A DNA stretch of 64,000 nucleotides from Gemmatimonadaceae bacterium (lineage in GTDB: Bacteria; Gemmatimonadota; Gemmatimonadetes; Gemmatimonadales; Gemmatimonadaceae), in assembly GCA_036273715.1 (NCBI GenBank), contig DASUHB010000069.1, positions 62,001-126,000 of the forward strand, in the 5' to 3' direction. The notes under the pieces are model-generated. The model saw only the letters and a list, made by a program, of their open reading frames with translations, made no database searches and was not told the DNA's origin. Every line of letters starts with the position of its first letter. Positions within the stretch are counted from its first letter, which is position 1. The position numbers were made by a program, and so were the translations under genes. Of this stretch, positions 7,282-16,242 are shown piece after piece.

Positions 7282-9378
7282 ATGCGCTACCTTGCGTCGA
7301 CGTTCGGCGCGCTCGCTCTTGCCGTCACGGCCGCGATTCCGTTGCACGCGGATCCGCCGGCCCGCGTTGCGCGCGTGAGTTACATCGAAGGCTCCGTGTC
7401 GCTCCGCCCGTCATCGGCGGATGACTGGACACAGGCGTCTCTCAACTATCCCATGACATCGGGCGACAACATCTGGACGGACCAGAGCTCGCGCGCCGAG
7501 CTGCAAGTCGGCTCGACCGCCATGCAGCTCGGGCCGCAAACCGCGCTCGGCGTCACCGACCTGGACGACACCCACTTCCAGCTCCGCGTGGACCAGGGTG
7601 AAGTCGAAATCCACGTCCGCCAGCTGTACGACAACGACGTGCTGGAGCTGGACACGCCTAACGAGACGGTCTCGCTGTCGCAGCCCGGCGACTATCGGGT
7701 CGATGTCTCGGCCGACGGCCAGACGAGCATCGTGACGGTGCGCGGCGGCCTGGCGAGCGTCGCCACGACGACGCAGTCGTTCACCGTGCAGGCCGAACAG
7801 AGTGCATCGATCACCGGCACCGACAACGCCACGTACGATCTCGCGGCCGCGCCGGCGTACGATGATCTCGACACGTGGAGTCAGGCGCGCGATCGCAGCG
7901 AGGACGATGCGGTCTCGCGTCAGTACGTATCCACCGAAATGACCGGTGCCGAAGATCTCGACGCGTACGGCACGTGGCGCTCCACGCCGCTCTATGGCGA
8001 AGTGTGGGTCCCGGCCAGCGTTCGCGCGGGCTGGGCGCCCTATCGCTACGGCCGCTGGGCGTTCGTGCAGCCATGGGGCTGGACCTGGGTCGATGACGCC
8101 CCGTGGGGCTTCGCGCCTTTCCACTATGGTCGTTGGGCGTACTACAGCGGCCAGTGGGTCTGGGTGCCGGGTGCCATCGTCGCCCGCCCGGTCTATGCGC
8201 CTGCGTTAGTCGCGTTCGTCGGCGGCTCGCACTTCGCGGCCGCGATCAGCTTCGGCGGCGAAGGCGGCGTGGCGTGGTTCCCGCTCGCGCCGGGTGAGGC
8301 GTACGTGCCCTCGTACCGGGTGAGCGATCGCTACGTGCACGACGTGAACGTGACCAACGTGCACGTCACCAACATCAAGGTGCGCAATATCAACGTGACC
8401 AACATCCACTACGTCAACGAGCGCGTGGATGGCGGCGTCACCGCGGTCCCGCGCCGCGCGTTCGAGAACGCCCAGCCGATCGCGCGCGTGGCCACCATCG
8501 TGCACCCGCGGGACGCGCTCGCCGGCACGGTCATCTCGCATACGGCGCCCATCGCGCCCACGCCGGCCAGTCGGTTAGGCCGCGCGCCCGGCGATGCACG
8601 CCTCGCGGTCCGGCCGCCCGCCACCACGTTCACCCGCCGCGTCGTCACGCACACCGCGGATCCGAAGGTCGTCGCGCGCACACCAGTGCCCGTCGTGCGA
8701 CCCGAGCCGGCGCGCGCCCCGGTCGCCGTCACGCGGCCCACGAGTCCGTCTAACGGAAACCACGAGCTGCACGCGGCGCCCGTGAAAACGGTGCCGGCCG
8801 CCCGCGCCGCAAGGCCGGTCATCGCGCAGCCCGCACGGCCAACGCCGGTGGTTGCGCAGCCGGCACGGCCCGCGCCGGTGGCGGACCGTCCGGTTCAGCC
8901 CGAACCCGCGGTCTCGCGCCCGGGCATCATCGCCCTGACGCCGAAGCAGCAGAGTCAGGCGGATACACGCGTCCGTGCCGAGCCGGCGACCGCGATCGGC
9001 ACACCCGCGCGGCCGGAACTCGCTCGACCCGTGGCGACGCCAGTGCGGTCGGAACCCAACCGGCCAACGGGCACGCCCGCCCGGCCGGAACTGAGTCGAC
9101 CGGTTGCACCGACTCCTCCGCGCGAGGTCGCGCAGCCTCGCATCACTCGGGCGCCCGCTCGGATGACACGGCCCGAGCCCATGACGGCAGGACGCGTGGT
9201 TGCGCAGCCCGCGGTGCAGCATGAAGCGCAGCCGCGTGTGGCGCAGGAGCCGCGCCAGATGCAGCCGCGTGTAATGCAGCAACCGAACGAAACGCAGTCG
9301 CACGACGTACAACCGCGCGAGCACGCGCCCGCGCCCAAACAAGATCGTGGCAAGGACATGCGGCACCCGTCGCACTGA
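7282..9378 (+). CDS. Exported FecR-domain / DUF6600-type protein with VTN repeats and Pro-rich tail
   Basis: 698 residues from ATG 7282 (GGAG 8 nt upstream). A signal peptide (cleavage near ALHA/HADPP) is followed by a FecR-like beta domain (about 25-190). Next comes a Trp/Tyr-rich segment with repeated YRYGRWAFV, WTWVDDAPWGFAPFHYGRWAYY and WVWVPG units (about 235-310), as in DUF6600. A short stretch of NVTNVHVTNIKVRN-type repeats (about 350-375) has Asn-rich strand periodicity. The last 250 residues are rich in Pro, Ala, Arg and Val with RPE/RPV repeats and look disordered. The layout suggests a periplasmic or surface scaffold protein, but the function is unknown. A paralogue lies at the other end of the window. 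Confidence 0.8.
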   Translation: MRYLASTFGALALAVTAAIPLHADPPARVARVSYIEGSVSLRPSSADDWTQASLNYPMTSGDNIWTDQSSRAELQVGSTAMQLGPQTALGVTDLDDTHFQLRVDQGEVEIHVRQLYDNDVLELDTPNETVSLSQPGDYRVDVSADGQTSIVTVRGGLASVATTTQSFTVQAEQSASITGTDNATYDLAAAPAYDDLDTWSQARDRSEDDAVSRQYVSTEMTGAEDLDAYGTWRSTPLYGEVWVPASVRAGWAPYRYGRWAFVQPWGWTWVDDAPWGFAPFHYGRWAYYSGQWVWVPGAIVARPVYAPALVAFVGGSHFAAAISFGGEGGVAWFPLAPGEAYVPSYRVSDRYVHDVNVTNVHVTNIKVRNINVTNIHYVNERVDGGVTAVPRRAFENAQPIARVATIVHPRDALAGTVISHTAPIAPTPASRLGRAPGDARLAVRPPATTFTRRVVTHTADPKVVARTPVPVVRPEPARAPVAVTRPTSPSNGNHELHAAPVKTVPAARAARPVIAQPARPTPVVAQPARPAPVADRPVQPEPAVSRPGIIALTPKQQSQADTRVRAEPATAIGTPARPELARPVATPVRSEPNRPTGTPARPELSRPVAPTPPREVAQPRITRAPARMTRPEPMTAGRVVAQPAVQHEAQPRVAQEPRQMQPRVMQQPNETQSHDVQPREHAPAPKQDRGKDMRHPSH

Positions 9379-9391
9379 TCGACGCAGCTAC

Positions 9392-9409
9392 CGCGGCGCG
9401 CTCGCCGCG
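9392..9409 (+). terminator. GC hairpin after the FecR/DUF6600 gene
   Basis: CGCGGCG and CGCCGCG pair over a CGCT tetraloop, 13 bp after the stop codon. No U-tract follows. It separates this gene from the glycosyltransferase pair. Confidence 0.4.
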
Positions 9410-9430
9410 CACGAGACTGGAATTGCAGTT

Positions 9431-9470
9431 GAGGCTTCGGTATGATGCCACGTGCATCTACCGAAGCCTC
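9431..9470 (+). promoter_or_regulatory. 12-bp perfect inverted repeat over the first start codon of the glycosyltransferase operon
   Basis: GAGGCTTCGGTA (9431-9442) and TACCGAAGCCTC (9459-9470) are exact complements. Between them lie GATG/CATC arms and a central CACGTG. The first possible start codons (9442, 9445) and a TATGAT hexamer (9441-9446, -10-like) fall within the structure. Either it is an operator covering a promoter whose gene starts downstream (an in-frame GTG is at 9502), or it is an mRNA hairpin that hides the start. The arrangement is visible; the role is inferred. Confidence 0.4.
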
Positions 9471-10644
9471 GCTGCATCGCGACCGGTCACTCGCGCCGTC
9501 CGTGACCGATACCGCTTCTCCGGCAGCCACGCTCGGCGCCAATCGCCGACCGCTCACCGTCATGTACGTCGATCTCAACACGCAGTGGCGTGGCGGACAG
9601 CGCCAGATCCTCTGGATGGCCGAAGGATTGCGGCGGCACGGAGGTCGCCCGCTGCTCGCGCTTCGACCGCACGCCATCCTCGCCCAACGCGCGCGCGCCG
9701 CGGGTCTCGAGATCGTGCCGATCGATCCGCTCATCGCCGAGTGGGGACCGATGACCGTGATGCGCCTCAGGCGCACCGTGGCCGCGGAGGGCGTGGACAT
9801 TCTGCATCCGCAATGCGGCCACAGCATGGCGCTGTCGGCCTTGGCTGCGTTGGGCACGCGGACCCGCGTCGTTTTTGCCCGGCGCGTCACGTCTCCGCTC
9901 CGGCGCGGTGCCGCCACTCGACTCAAGTATGGACGTGCCGACCACTTCATCGCCGTCTGCCGCGCCGCGGTGCCGGCCCTGCTCGAGGCCGGCATCGACG
10001 CCGGCCACGTCGATGTGGTGTACAGCGGCGTGGATCTCACGCGCTCGATCGAGCCCGCGAGCCGCACCACGCTGGCCGAGCTCGGCGTGCCTAACGGACC
10101 GCTGGTGGTGATGGTCGGCGCCCTCACGCAGATGAAGGACCCGCTCACGTTCGTGCGCGCGGTGGACGTCGCGCGGCGCTCCGTCCCGACCATGCACGCC
10201 CTGCTCGTGGGCGACGGTCCGCTCCGGCCGCACGTCGAAGCGCTCATCCGCGAGTTGGACCTCGAGCACACGCTGCGCCTCGCGGGCTTCCGCTCGGATG
10301 CCGATGCGCTCATGTGCGCCGGCCAGGTGGTCGTGCTCAGCTCCGATGCGAGCGCCGAAGGCATCGGCGGTGTCGTGATCGACGCCATTTCATTCGGGCG
10401 TCCGGTCGCCGCAACCGCCGCCGGCGGCGTGCCGGAAGTGATCGAGAACGAACGCACCGGCTTGCTCGTACCGGTGGGCGATGCACAGGCGCTTGGCCAC
10501 GCCATCGTGCGCCTTCTCACCGAGCCCGAGCTCGCGGCGCGCCTCGTCGCGGCGGGACTCGAACGATCGCGCGACTTCTCGATCGACAACACAGTGAACG
10601 GCACGATAGCGGTCTACAAGAAGCTGCTCGAGACAAACGCGTGA
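9442..10644 (+). CDS. Glycosyltransferase family 4, first of a tandem pair
   Basis: 400 residues from ATG 9442; GTG 9502 is an alternative start that skips a poorly conserved leader. A GT-B fold is indicated by the N-terminal VDLNTQWRGGQRQILWMAEGLRRHG (acceptor side) and the C-terminal VGALTQMKDPLTFVRAV, LLVGDGPL and AEGIGGVVIDAISFGRPVAATAAGGVPEVI (nucleotide-sugar side). Retaining GT4 enzymes carry EX7E near the end; here it reads E-x7-D. No signal peptide is present, so it acts at the cytoplasmic face and transfers sugar to a lipid or glycan precursor. The next gene overlaps its stop by 4 bp and is a paralogue, so the pair probably adds successive sugars. Confidence 0.87.
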   Translation: MMPRASTEASLHRDRSLAPSVTDTASPAATLGANRRPLTVMYVDLNTQWRGGQRQILWMAEGLRRHGGRPLLALRPHAILAQRARAAGLEIVPIDPLIAEWGPMTVMRLRRTVAAEGVDILHPQCGHSMALSALAALGTRTRVVFARRVTSPLRRGAATRLKYGRADHFIAVCRAAVPALLEAGIDAGHVDVVYSGVDLTRSIEPASRTTLAELGVPNGPLVVMVGALTQMKDPLTFVRAVDVARRSVPTMHALLVGDGPLRPHVEALIRELDLEHTLRLAGFRSDADALMCAGQVVVLSSDASAEGIGGVVIDAISFGRPVAATAAGGVPEVIENERTGLLVPVGDAQALGHAIVRLLTEPELAARLVAAGLERSRDFSIDNTVNGTIAVYKKLLETNA

Positions 10645-11777
10645 CAGCGGAGACCGCAGAGCCGCGCCGCCTCACGATCCTTGAGCTCGATACCGAGCGC
10701 GGCTGGCGGGGCGGCGAGCGTCAGCTGCTCTGGCATGCGCATGTCCTTTCGCGCCTCGGACACCGCGCGCTCATTGCGGCACGTCCCGGCGAGTCGCTCG
10801 CCCAACGGGCGCAGACGCTCGGCATCCCCGTCATCCCAGTCGCGCCAGTCATGGAGCTCGACCCGCGGGCCGCGTGGACCCTGCGGCGAGTGATTCGACG
10901 CGAACATGTAGACATCGTGCACTCGCACACCGCGCACGGTGTGGCGTTGGGCGCGCTCTCGTGCGTCGGCACCAACGCCAAGCTCGTGATTACCCGCCAC
11001 TCGGATTTCCGCCCGCGCTCGAATGCAGGCTCCCGGTGGAAATACGGGCGCGTCGATGCCCTGCTCGCCATTTCGAGCGCCGCCAGGAACGCCATGGTCG
11101 CAAGCGGAATGTCGCCTGCATCGATCACCATCGTGCGCGGCGGGTCCGACCAATCGACGCCAATCGCGCCCGCACCCGAGTCGACCCTGCAATCGCTCGG
11201 CGCGACGCCCGGTTCGCCACTCGTCGTCCAGGTGTCACAGCTGGTTCAGCACAAGGACCCGCTGACCTTTGTCGGAGCCATCGACACGGCGCGGGTACAG
11301 GTCCCGAACCTGCGCGCCATTCTCGTGGGAGACGGGCCCCTGCGCCCCAGCGTCGAGCGCGCGGTCGCCCAACGCGGCCTGGGCGAGCACCTTCGCGTGG
11401 CCGGGTACCGTACGGATGCCGACGCGCTTCTCGCCGCCGCCAACGTCGTGACGCTGAGCTCCGAGGAGGACGCGCTGCCGAGCGTTCTGTTCGACGCGCT
11501 GTTTTGTGGAAAACCCATCTGCGCCACGAGTGCGGGCGGAGTACCCGAAATCATTGAGCACGGGGTGTCCGGACTTCTGTCACCCGTCGGCGACGCGCCG
11601 GCGTTGGGCGCCTCGATTGCCAGTGTGCTAACGGATCCGAGTCTCGCAAGGGCGCTTGCCGTGGGGGCTCGCGCCCGAGCAAGCGAGTTCTCGATCGAGC
11701 GAAGCGTTGGGCGCACGATCGCGGTGTACGAGCGCCTTCTGGGAGCTCCGATCGTCGGCGCCATACATGACACTTAA
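10641..11777 (+). CDS. Glycosyltransferase family 4, second of a tandem pair
   Basis: 378 residues from a GTG that overlaps the previous stop (GTGA). It is paralogous to its neighbour along its length: LELDTERGWRGGERQLLWHAHVL, SQLVQHKDPLTFVGAI, ILVGDGPLRPSVERA and EEDALPSVLFDALFCGKPICATSAGGVPEII all align with the first protein. The final acidic residue of the donor-site motif is again Asp. Function is sugar transfer at the inner face of the membrane; substrate unknown. It contains TTGGGC where neighbours use TTAGGC, and lacks the exact heptamer that is common elsewhere in the window. Confidence 0.87.
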   Translation: MTAETAEPRRLTILELDTERGWRGGERQLLWHAHVLSRLGHRALIAARPGESLAQRAQTLGIPVIPVAPVMELDPRAAWTLRRVIRREHVDIVHSHTAHGVALGALSCVGTNAKLVITRHSDFRPRSNAGSRWKYGRVDALLAISSAARNAMVASGMSPASITIVRGGSDQSTPIAPAPESTLQSLGATPGSPLVVQVSQLVQHKDPLTFVGAIDTARVQVPNLRAILVGDGPLRPSVERAVAQRGLGEHLRVAGYRTDADALLAAANVVTLSSEEDALPSVLFDALFCGKPICATSAGGVPEIIEHGVSGLLSPVGDAPALGASIASVLTDPSLARALAVGARARASEFSIERSVGRTIAVYERLLGAPIVGAIHDT

Positions 11778-11845
11778 CGTTACATATGATAGATTAACAG
11801 TTCTCGTAGCAATGACTTAAGAAGTTGTAAACAATCGCATCAGCA
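11768..11845 (+). promoter_or_regulatory. AT-rich patch, candidate promoter region
   Basis: About 75 bp starting at the stop of the second glycosyltransferase is markedly A+T-rich against the GC-rich background (TTAACG, TATGAT at 11785-11790, TTAACA at 11794-11799, TTGTAA). It lies 130-200 bp before the next gene. No canonical -35/-10 pair with 16-18 bp spacing stands out, so I report only a probable promoter/UP region for the TonB-like gene. Confidence 0.35.
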
Positions 11846-11976
11846 GCACGCTATTTGTGGTTGCCGGGGTGACACGCGGCGCGCGGTTTTCGTCCCTCTG
11901 ACGAGGGGCTGCCCGTGCGAATCGCGCGCGGGACGGCGCCCTGCTTCGGGTCGCAAGCGCAGCCGTCGAGCGTGTC

Positions 11977-13161
11977 ATGCAACAGCTTTCCGTTAGAAGG
12001 TCTTCCGGCTCCGCCGGGCCGCGATCGAGCAAGCTCATCTGGACAGCGTTGCTGCTCTTTCTCTCGCCGTCGCCAGCCGTTGCCGCACAGCAAAGCGACC
12101 TCGAGGTAGGCACCGTAGTCGCCGCCGGGAACGTGATCTGGGTGCGCGCGACCAGGTCCGGCGCGGTCGAATTTTTCATGTCGCAGGGCTACCGCGACGC
12201 GCTGGCGCGGCCCTACGTGGTTGACGCAAATCGCCTCGCGCAATTCACCGACAGCGCAAAGGCGTTGCGAGCTCCGGCGACCGGTGTGGCCGACGCCAGA
12301 GCGGCGTCTGACACTGGGCTTGCCTTCGAGCGGTGGGTGGGCGCCGACAGCAGCGGACTCGAAATCCTGCGCGACGGGTCGACGATTCTTCGCGTATCCG
12401 AAACGCCGGCGCGCGAGCTGGTGGACCTGCTGTCGCGCGGTGCCGAGCTGGCCCGTCAGGTCTCGACGCCGGCGCGACCCGTGGCGTCCGTAGCCACGGT
12501 GCAGTCGACGGAGCGCGTCGCCAAGGCCACAGTGGAGCCGCTGTCGACTCTGGCTCCCGCTCCGGCGGCGGCGATCACTGTGAGACCGGAACCGGTGGCG
12601 CCCGAGGCACCCCCCGCGATTGCCCCTGAGCGCCCTGTGCTCTCCCCTGCGCTCATCCCTGTGCTCACGCCGTCCGTCGACGCCAATATCCTGCGCAGTG
12701 CGTCGCCAAGGGACGAGACGGGCACAAAGAGCGCGGGGGTCATCGTCGCGAACGTGGCAGCCGCCCCGCCGCCTCTCCTCATGCCAGTCGACAAGCACGT
12801 CGACACGCCGCTCGGTCCGTTCGTCGTCCCGGCCGCAAAGCTCGTCGACCACGACACGCAGATCAACTACTGCTACACCGAGTTAGGCCTGCGCTACGAC
12901 CGGCGTCTCACCGGTACGGTGACGGTCCGCGTGAGCCTGAATGACGCCGGCGCTCCCGACACGGTCGAGGTGACCAAGCGCACCTGGGACGGGGTCGCGG
13001 CGGCTGAAGTCGAGTCGTGCATGCGGGCGCTCATCGAGGACTGGTCGTTCGAGGATCGACTGCCGCCGGACTCGCGCACCGTCGAGCTGCACTTCACGCT
13101 CACGCCTGCCATGCACACCGCCACGACTGACGGTGCGCCGACGCCTGCCCAGCCGCATTGA
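11977..13161 (+). CDS. Exported TonB-like protein with AgmX/PglI-type C-terminal domain
   Basis: 394 residues. A hydrophobic segment near residues 20-36 (LIWTALLLFLSPSPAVA) is a signal peptide or anchor. Residues 40-160 form an unrecognised soluble region, about 160-270 is a Pro/Val/Ala-rich linker, and about 285-380 has the AgmX/PglI pattern: INYCYTELGLRYDRRLTG, VRVSLNDAGAPDTVEV, VESCMRALIEDWSF, with the paired Cys of the family. Such domains resemble TonB C-termini and occur in gliding or energy-transducing envelope proteins. No ExbB/ExbD genes lie nearby. Its stop is only 3 bp from the stop of the convergent M1 peptidase. Confidence 0.72.
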   Translation: MQQLSVRRSSGSAGPRSSKLIWTALLLFLSPSPAVAAQQSDLEVGTVVAAGNVIWVRATRSGAVEFFMSQGYRDALARPYVVDANRLAQFTDSAKALRAPATGVADARAASDTGLAFERWVGADSSGLEILRDGSTILRVSETPARELVDLLSRGAELARQVSTPARPVASVATVQSTERVAKATVEPLSTLAPAPAAAITVRPEPVAPEAPPAIAPERPVLSPALIPVLTPSVDANILRSASPRDETGTKSAGVIVANVAAAPPPLLMPVDKHVDTPLGPFVVPAAKLVDHDTQINYCYTELGLRYDRRLTGTVTVRVSLNDAGAPDTVEVTKRTWDGVAAAEVESCMRALIEDWSFEDRLPPDSRTVELHFTLTPAMHTATTDGAPTPAQPH

Positions 13162-13164
13162 CGG

Positions 13165-15210
13165 CTACGGTTTAGGCGTCGCCACGGGCGGCGCGCTCGC
13201 CGTCCAGACGTTGTTCGAGCGGTCGTCATCGATGACCAGATGATCGGGATCGATTTCGATCTTGCTCACCGTCTTTCCGACGAAGTCGTATCGCCGCACG
13301 TACAGCACCGAATTCATGCTCCACACGTCGGCGGGATACTTGTAGTTCACCTTGGATCCGTCGGACATCGTGAACCGCACGAGCAGCGGCAAAACGCCGC
13401 GCGACTTGTTGCCGTAGCCTACGAGGACGATCGTCGAATCGCCGCGCGTCCGCGTGAGCACGGTGTCGACGTCCTGGTCGAAGTGGTCGTCTTCGACGAA
13501 CCATTCGCGCCAGAACCAGTCGAGCCGCTGGCCCGACACATCGTCCATCGTGCGGTAAAAGTCCGCGGGTGTGGGGTGCTTGTATGCCCAACGGCGGATG
13601 TATTCCTTGAACCCCGCATCGAAGGCGGCCGGCCCAATGATCTCCTGGCGCAGGAGCTGGAGGCCAACGGACGTCTTGTCGTACTCGGTGAAGCCGAGCT
13701 TGTCGGGGTCCATGCGATCGGCAGGCATCTCGATCGGCACGTCGATGTCCCGTTGCTGCGTCTCTTCGATTTCATTCCGTTGGTCGGCGGCGCGCTGCAT
13801 CTGGTCGCCCTTTTCCGGATAGCGACGCGCCTCCGAGAACGTGTTGATGAAGGTGTTGAAGCCTTCGTCCTGCCAGAAGTGGATGCGCTCGTTGCTGCCC
13901 ACGAGCATCGGGAACCAGTCGTGCCCGATCTCGTGCGTGATGACGTTGTACAGGTCGTACTTGTCGTTGCTCTTTGCTTCCATGGCGAGCATGGGGTATT
14001 CCATTCCGCTCACCGGACCTTCGACGACGGTGATCTGCGGCCATGGATACGGGTACCACCGTTCCGAGTACTCCATGATCGACATGCGCGCCTGATCCGC
14101 CGCGTCACTCCACGGATCGATCGCGCTCGGCCGGTAATACGAGTAGGCCATGATGCCATTCCAGCTCGACGCGTCCCACATGTAGTCGGGCGACGCGGCC
14201 CAGGCCACGTCGCGCACATTCTTGGCGCTGAACTTCCAGGTGAGGTTCCCTGTGGTGCGCGGCCGCGCCGAGTGGTTCTGCAACTCTTCTTGCGTGACGA
14301 TGTGGATCGGCGTCGCCGACTTGGACGCTTGTGCGAGCCGCGCCATTTCTGTTTGCGTTAGGACATCGCGCGGGTTGTCCAGCACGCCGGTGCCGCCGAC
14401 GATGTATCCGGCCGGCACGGTGACGGCGTAGGTGAAGTCGCCGTACTCGAGGTAGAACTCGCCCTGCCCTTCGTACGGGTCGGTATTCCAGCCGCGCACA
14501 TCGTCGAAGACGGCGACGCGCGGGTACCACTGCGCGATCTCGTAGAGCGAGCCCTCGCGTCCCATGCGATCGGCGCCGTGCTCCGGAACGCGAAAGTGCC
14601 AAGCGACATCGAACGTGGCCGACTTGCCCGGCGCCAGCGGTGCGGCGAGCTCGACGTACAGCATCGTGTCCCAATTGCGTGTGGCGAGCTTGACGCGGCG
14701 TGGCGACTTCGACGCGCGATCGCTCATCACTTCGTCGAAGCGATCGATGCGGTCGCCGCCCTCGAATCCGCGCGCTCCGAACCGGGATTGCTGTGGGAAC
14801 ACGTAGGCGTTGAGCGAGCTGTCGGTGAACGCATCCTGCTCGACCTGCATCCAGATGTGGTCGAGCGAGACCGGCGAGTTGTTGGTGTAGTGGAGCGTGA
14901 GCTCGCCCGTCAGCGTTTGCGTGGTGGTATCGAGGGTCGCGCGGATGTCGTAGTCGGCGCGATTCTGCCAGTAGCGCGGTCCGGGCTCGCCATCGGCCAG
15001 GCGGAACTCGTTAGGCGCGGGCAGACGCAGGGCCGCGAAAATGGACGTGTCGGCCACGCCCGGCCGGTCCACCGACTCGGTCGATTGTTGCGAAGCCGCC
15101 GGCACTGCCGCGACACAGAGCGCGACAGCAGCGAGGGCGCACACGAGGTGAGCGCGCGTGTGCGGTGGATTGAGTGTCGGCGTGTGCATAAGCTCGGTGT
15201 TGATGGACAC
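13165..15210 (-). CDS. M1-family metallopeptidase (exported gluzincin)
   Basis: 681 residues from GTG 15210 (ATG at 15189 would give a shorter signal peptide). A signal sequence (ALAAVALCVAAVPAASQQ) is followed by an aminopeptidase-N-like beta region, then the zinc site HEIGHDW (His426, Glu427, His430) with the third ligand Glu449 in FWQDEGFNTF, spaced 18 residues from the second His. SGMEYPML upstream replaces the classical GAMEN exopeptidase motif, as in the M1 subgroup with HEIGH. It should trim peptides in the periplasm or outside the cell. It is convergent with the TonB-like gene, with almost no gap. Confidence 0.92.
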   Translation of the reverse strand: MSINTELMHTPTLNPPHTRAHLVCALAAVALCVAAVPAASQQSTESVDRPGVADTSIFAALRLPAPNEFRLADGEPGPRYWQNRADYDIRATLDTTTQTLTGELTLHYTNNSPVSLDHIWMQVEQDAFTDSSLNAYVFPQQSRFGARGFEGGDRIDRFDEVMSDRASKSPRRVKLATRNWDTMLYVELAAPLAPGKSATFDVAWHFRVPEHGADRMGREGSLYEIAQWYPRVAVFDDVRGWNTDPYEGQGEFYLEYGDFTYAVTVPAGYIVGGTGVLDNPRDVLTQTEMARLAQASKSATPIHIVTQEELQNHSARPRTTGNLTWKFSAKNVRDVAWAASPDYMWDASSWNGIMAYSYYRPSAIDPWSDAADQARMSIMEYSERWYPYPWPQITVVEGPVSGMEYPMLAMEAKSNDKYDLYNVITHEIGHDWFPMLVGSNERIHFWQDEGFNTFINTFSEARRYPEKGDQMQRAADQRNEIEETQQRDIDVPIEMPADRMDPDKLGFTEYDKTSVGLQLLRQEIIGPAAFDAGFKEYIRRWAYKHPTPADFYRTMDDVSGQRLDWFWREWFVEDDHFDQDVDTVLTRTRGDSTIVLVGYGNKSRGVLPLLVRFTMSDGSKVNYKYPADVWSMNSVLYVRRYDFVGKTVSKIEIDPDHLVIDDDRSNNVWTASAPPVATPKP

Positions 15211-15384
15211 GGCAAACTTCGATCGATTCGAACGTTAACGCGGGGGCGGCGCACGCGGTACGAGTCTGCGTCGCGCCGGCGCGCCTCTGGCACCCGGCCG
15301 TGCAGCCGTTGACGGCGCATGACGCGCAGGGCTACCGTGTAGGCGCAGGTTGGGCTGACGCCTCACCCGTTCTTGGAGTCCATC

Positions 15385-16233
15385 GTGCCTGACATCGGCA
15401 GTCTTCATCCCCAGGTCGTCCATTTCGTCATCGCACTCCTCATCATCGGCGTGCTGGCGCGCATCCTAACGCTTTTTCCGCTCGGCCCGCGCTGGTCGTT
15501 TCTCAACGGCATGGCCGTGGTGTTGATTTTGTTAGGCACTGGCGCGAGCGTCGTCGCCGTGCAGAGCGGGCTCGACGCGCACGAAAAGGTCGAATCGATA
15601 CCCGGCGTTCGCCAGGCGGTGAACGTACACCAGGACTATGGCGAGGACACGCGCGACATCTTCCTCGTCGTGTCGGCGATTGAAATCGTGATGCTGTTTC
15701 TCCTCACGCGCAAACCCGGCCTGACCACGGGGCTGCGGGCGTTGTCGGCGGCGGTCGGCATCGTCGGTGGCGTTTACTTGTACGAAGCGGGCGATCACGG
15801 CGGCGATCTCGTCTACGAGTATGGCGGCGGCGTCGGCGTGCGCAGCGGCGACACCGCCGATGTGCGACGAGTGTTGGTGGCGGGCCTCTACGACAATCTC
15901 CAGGTTGCGCGTCGAACGGGGAACCGCGAGCAAGCAGCGCGGCTGACGGACCAGTTGCAGAGCATGCTGCCCAACGACACATCGGTGCGCATGCTGCACG
16001 TCCAGTCCCTGGTTCGCGACCGCAGCGACGCGCGGGGCGCACTGGCAGCGCTCGACTCGATCACCGTGCCGCCGGCCAATCTGCGCCTCCGCTACCAAAA
16101 AGCGCTGCTCCGGGCCGAGGCGTTCGACTCGGCGGGGATGCGGGACTCGGCGCGCGCCGTGCTCACGCAGCTCAAGAAGGACGTCCCGCAGGCCGCCGCC
16201 CGCGCCGATGCGATGCTCCGCCAGATGCAGTGA
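15385..16233 (+). CDS. DUF2231-like membrane protein with C-terminal helical repeats
   Basis: 282 residues from GTG 15385, which has TTGGAG 7-9 nt upstream; an in-frame TTG at 15373 lies too close to that site to be the start. The N-terminus LHPQVVHFVIALLIIGVLARIL begins like DUF2231 proteins (HPxxVHFPIAL), and four membrane helices lie within residues 5-145. The C-terminal 130 residues are soluble and helical with TPR-like repeats (LYDNLQVARRTGNREQAARL). Function is unknown; DUF2231 proteins are often linked to heme or redox membranes. It is convergent with the DoxX-like gene. Confidence 0.7.
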   Translation: MPDIGSLHPQVVHFVIALLIIGVLARILTLFPLGPRWSFLNGMAVVLILLGTGASVVAVQSGLDAHEKVESIPGVRQAVNVHQDYGEDTRDIFLVVSAIEIVMLFLLTRKPGLTTGLRALSAAVGIVGGVYLYEAGDHGGDLVYEYGGGVGVRSGDTADVRRVLVAGLYDNLQVARRTGNREQAARLTDQLQSMLPNDTSVRMLHVQSLVRDRSDARGALAALDSITVPPANLRLRYQKALLRAEAFDSAGMRDSARAVLTQLKKDVPQAAARADAMLRQMQ

Positions 16234-16242
16234 CCGGCGCGC

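Noticed and set aside
8341-8430. Short tandem DNA repeat (AACGTGACCAAC-like) as a possible CRISPR or phage-type array
   Set aside because: It lies in frame in the FecR/DUF6600 gene and encodes the NVTN peptide repeat; there are no unique spacers or cas genes.
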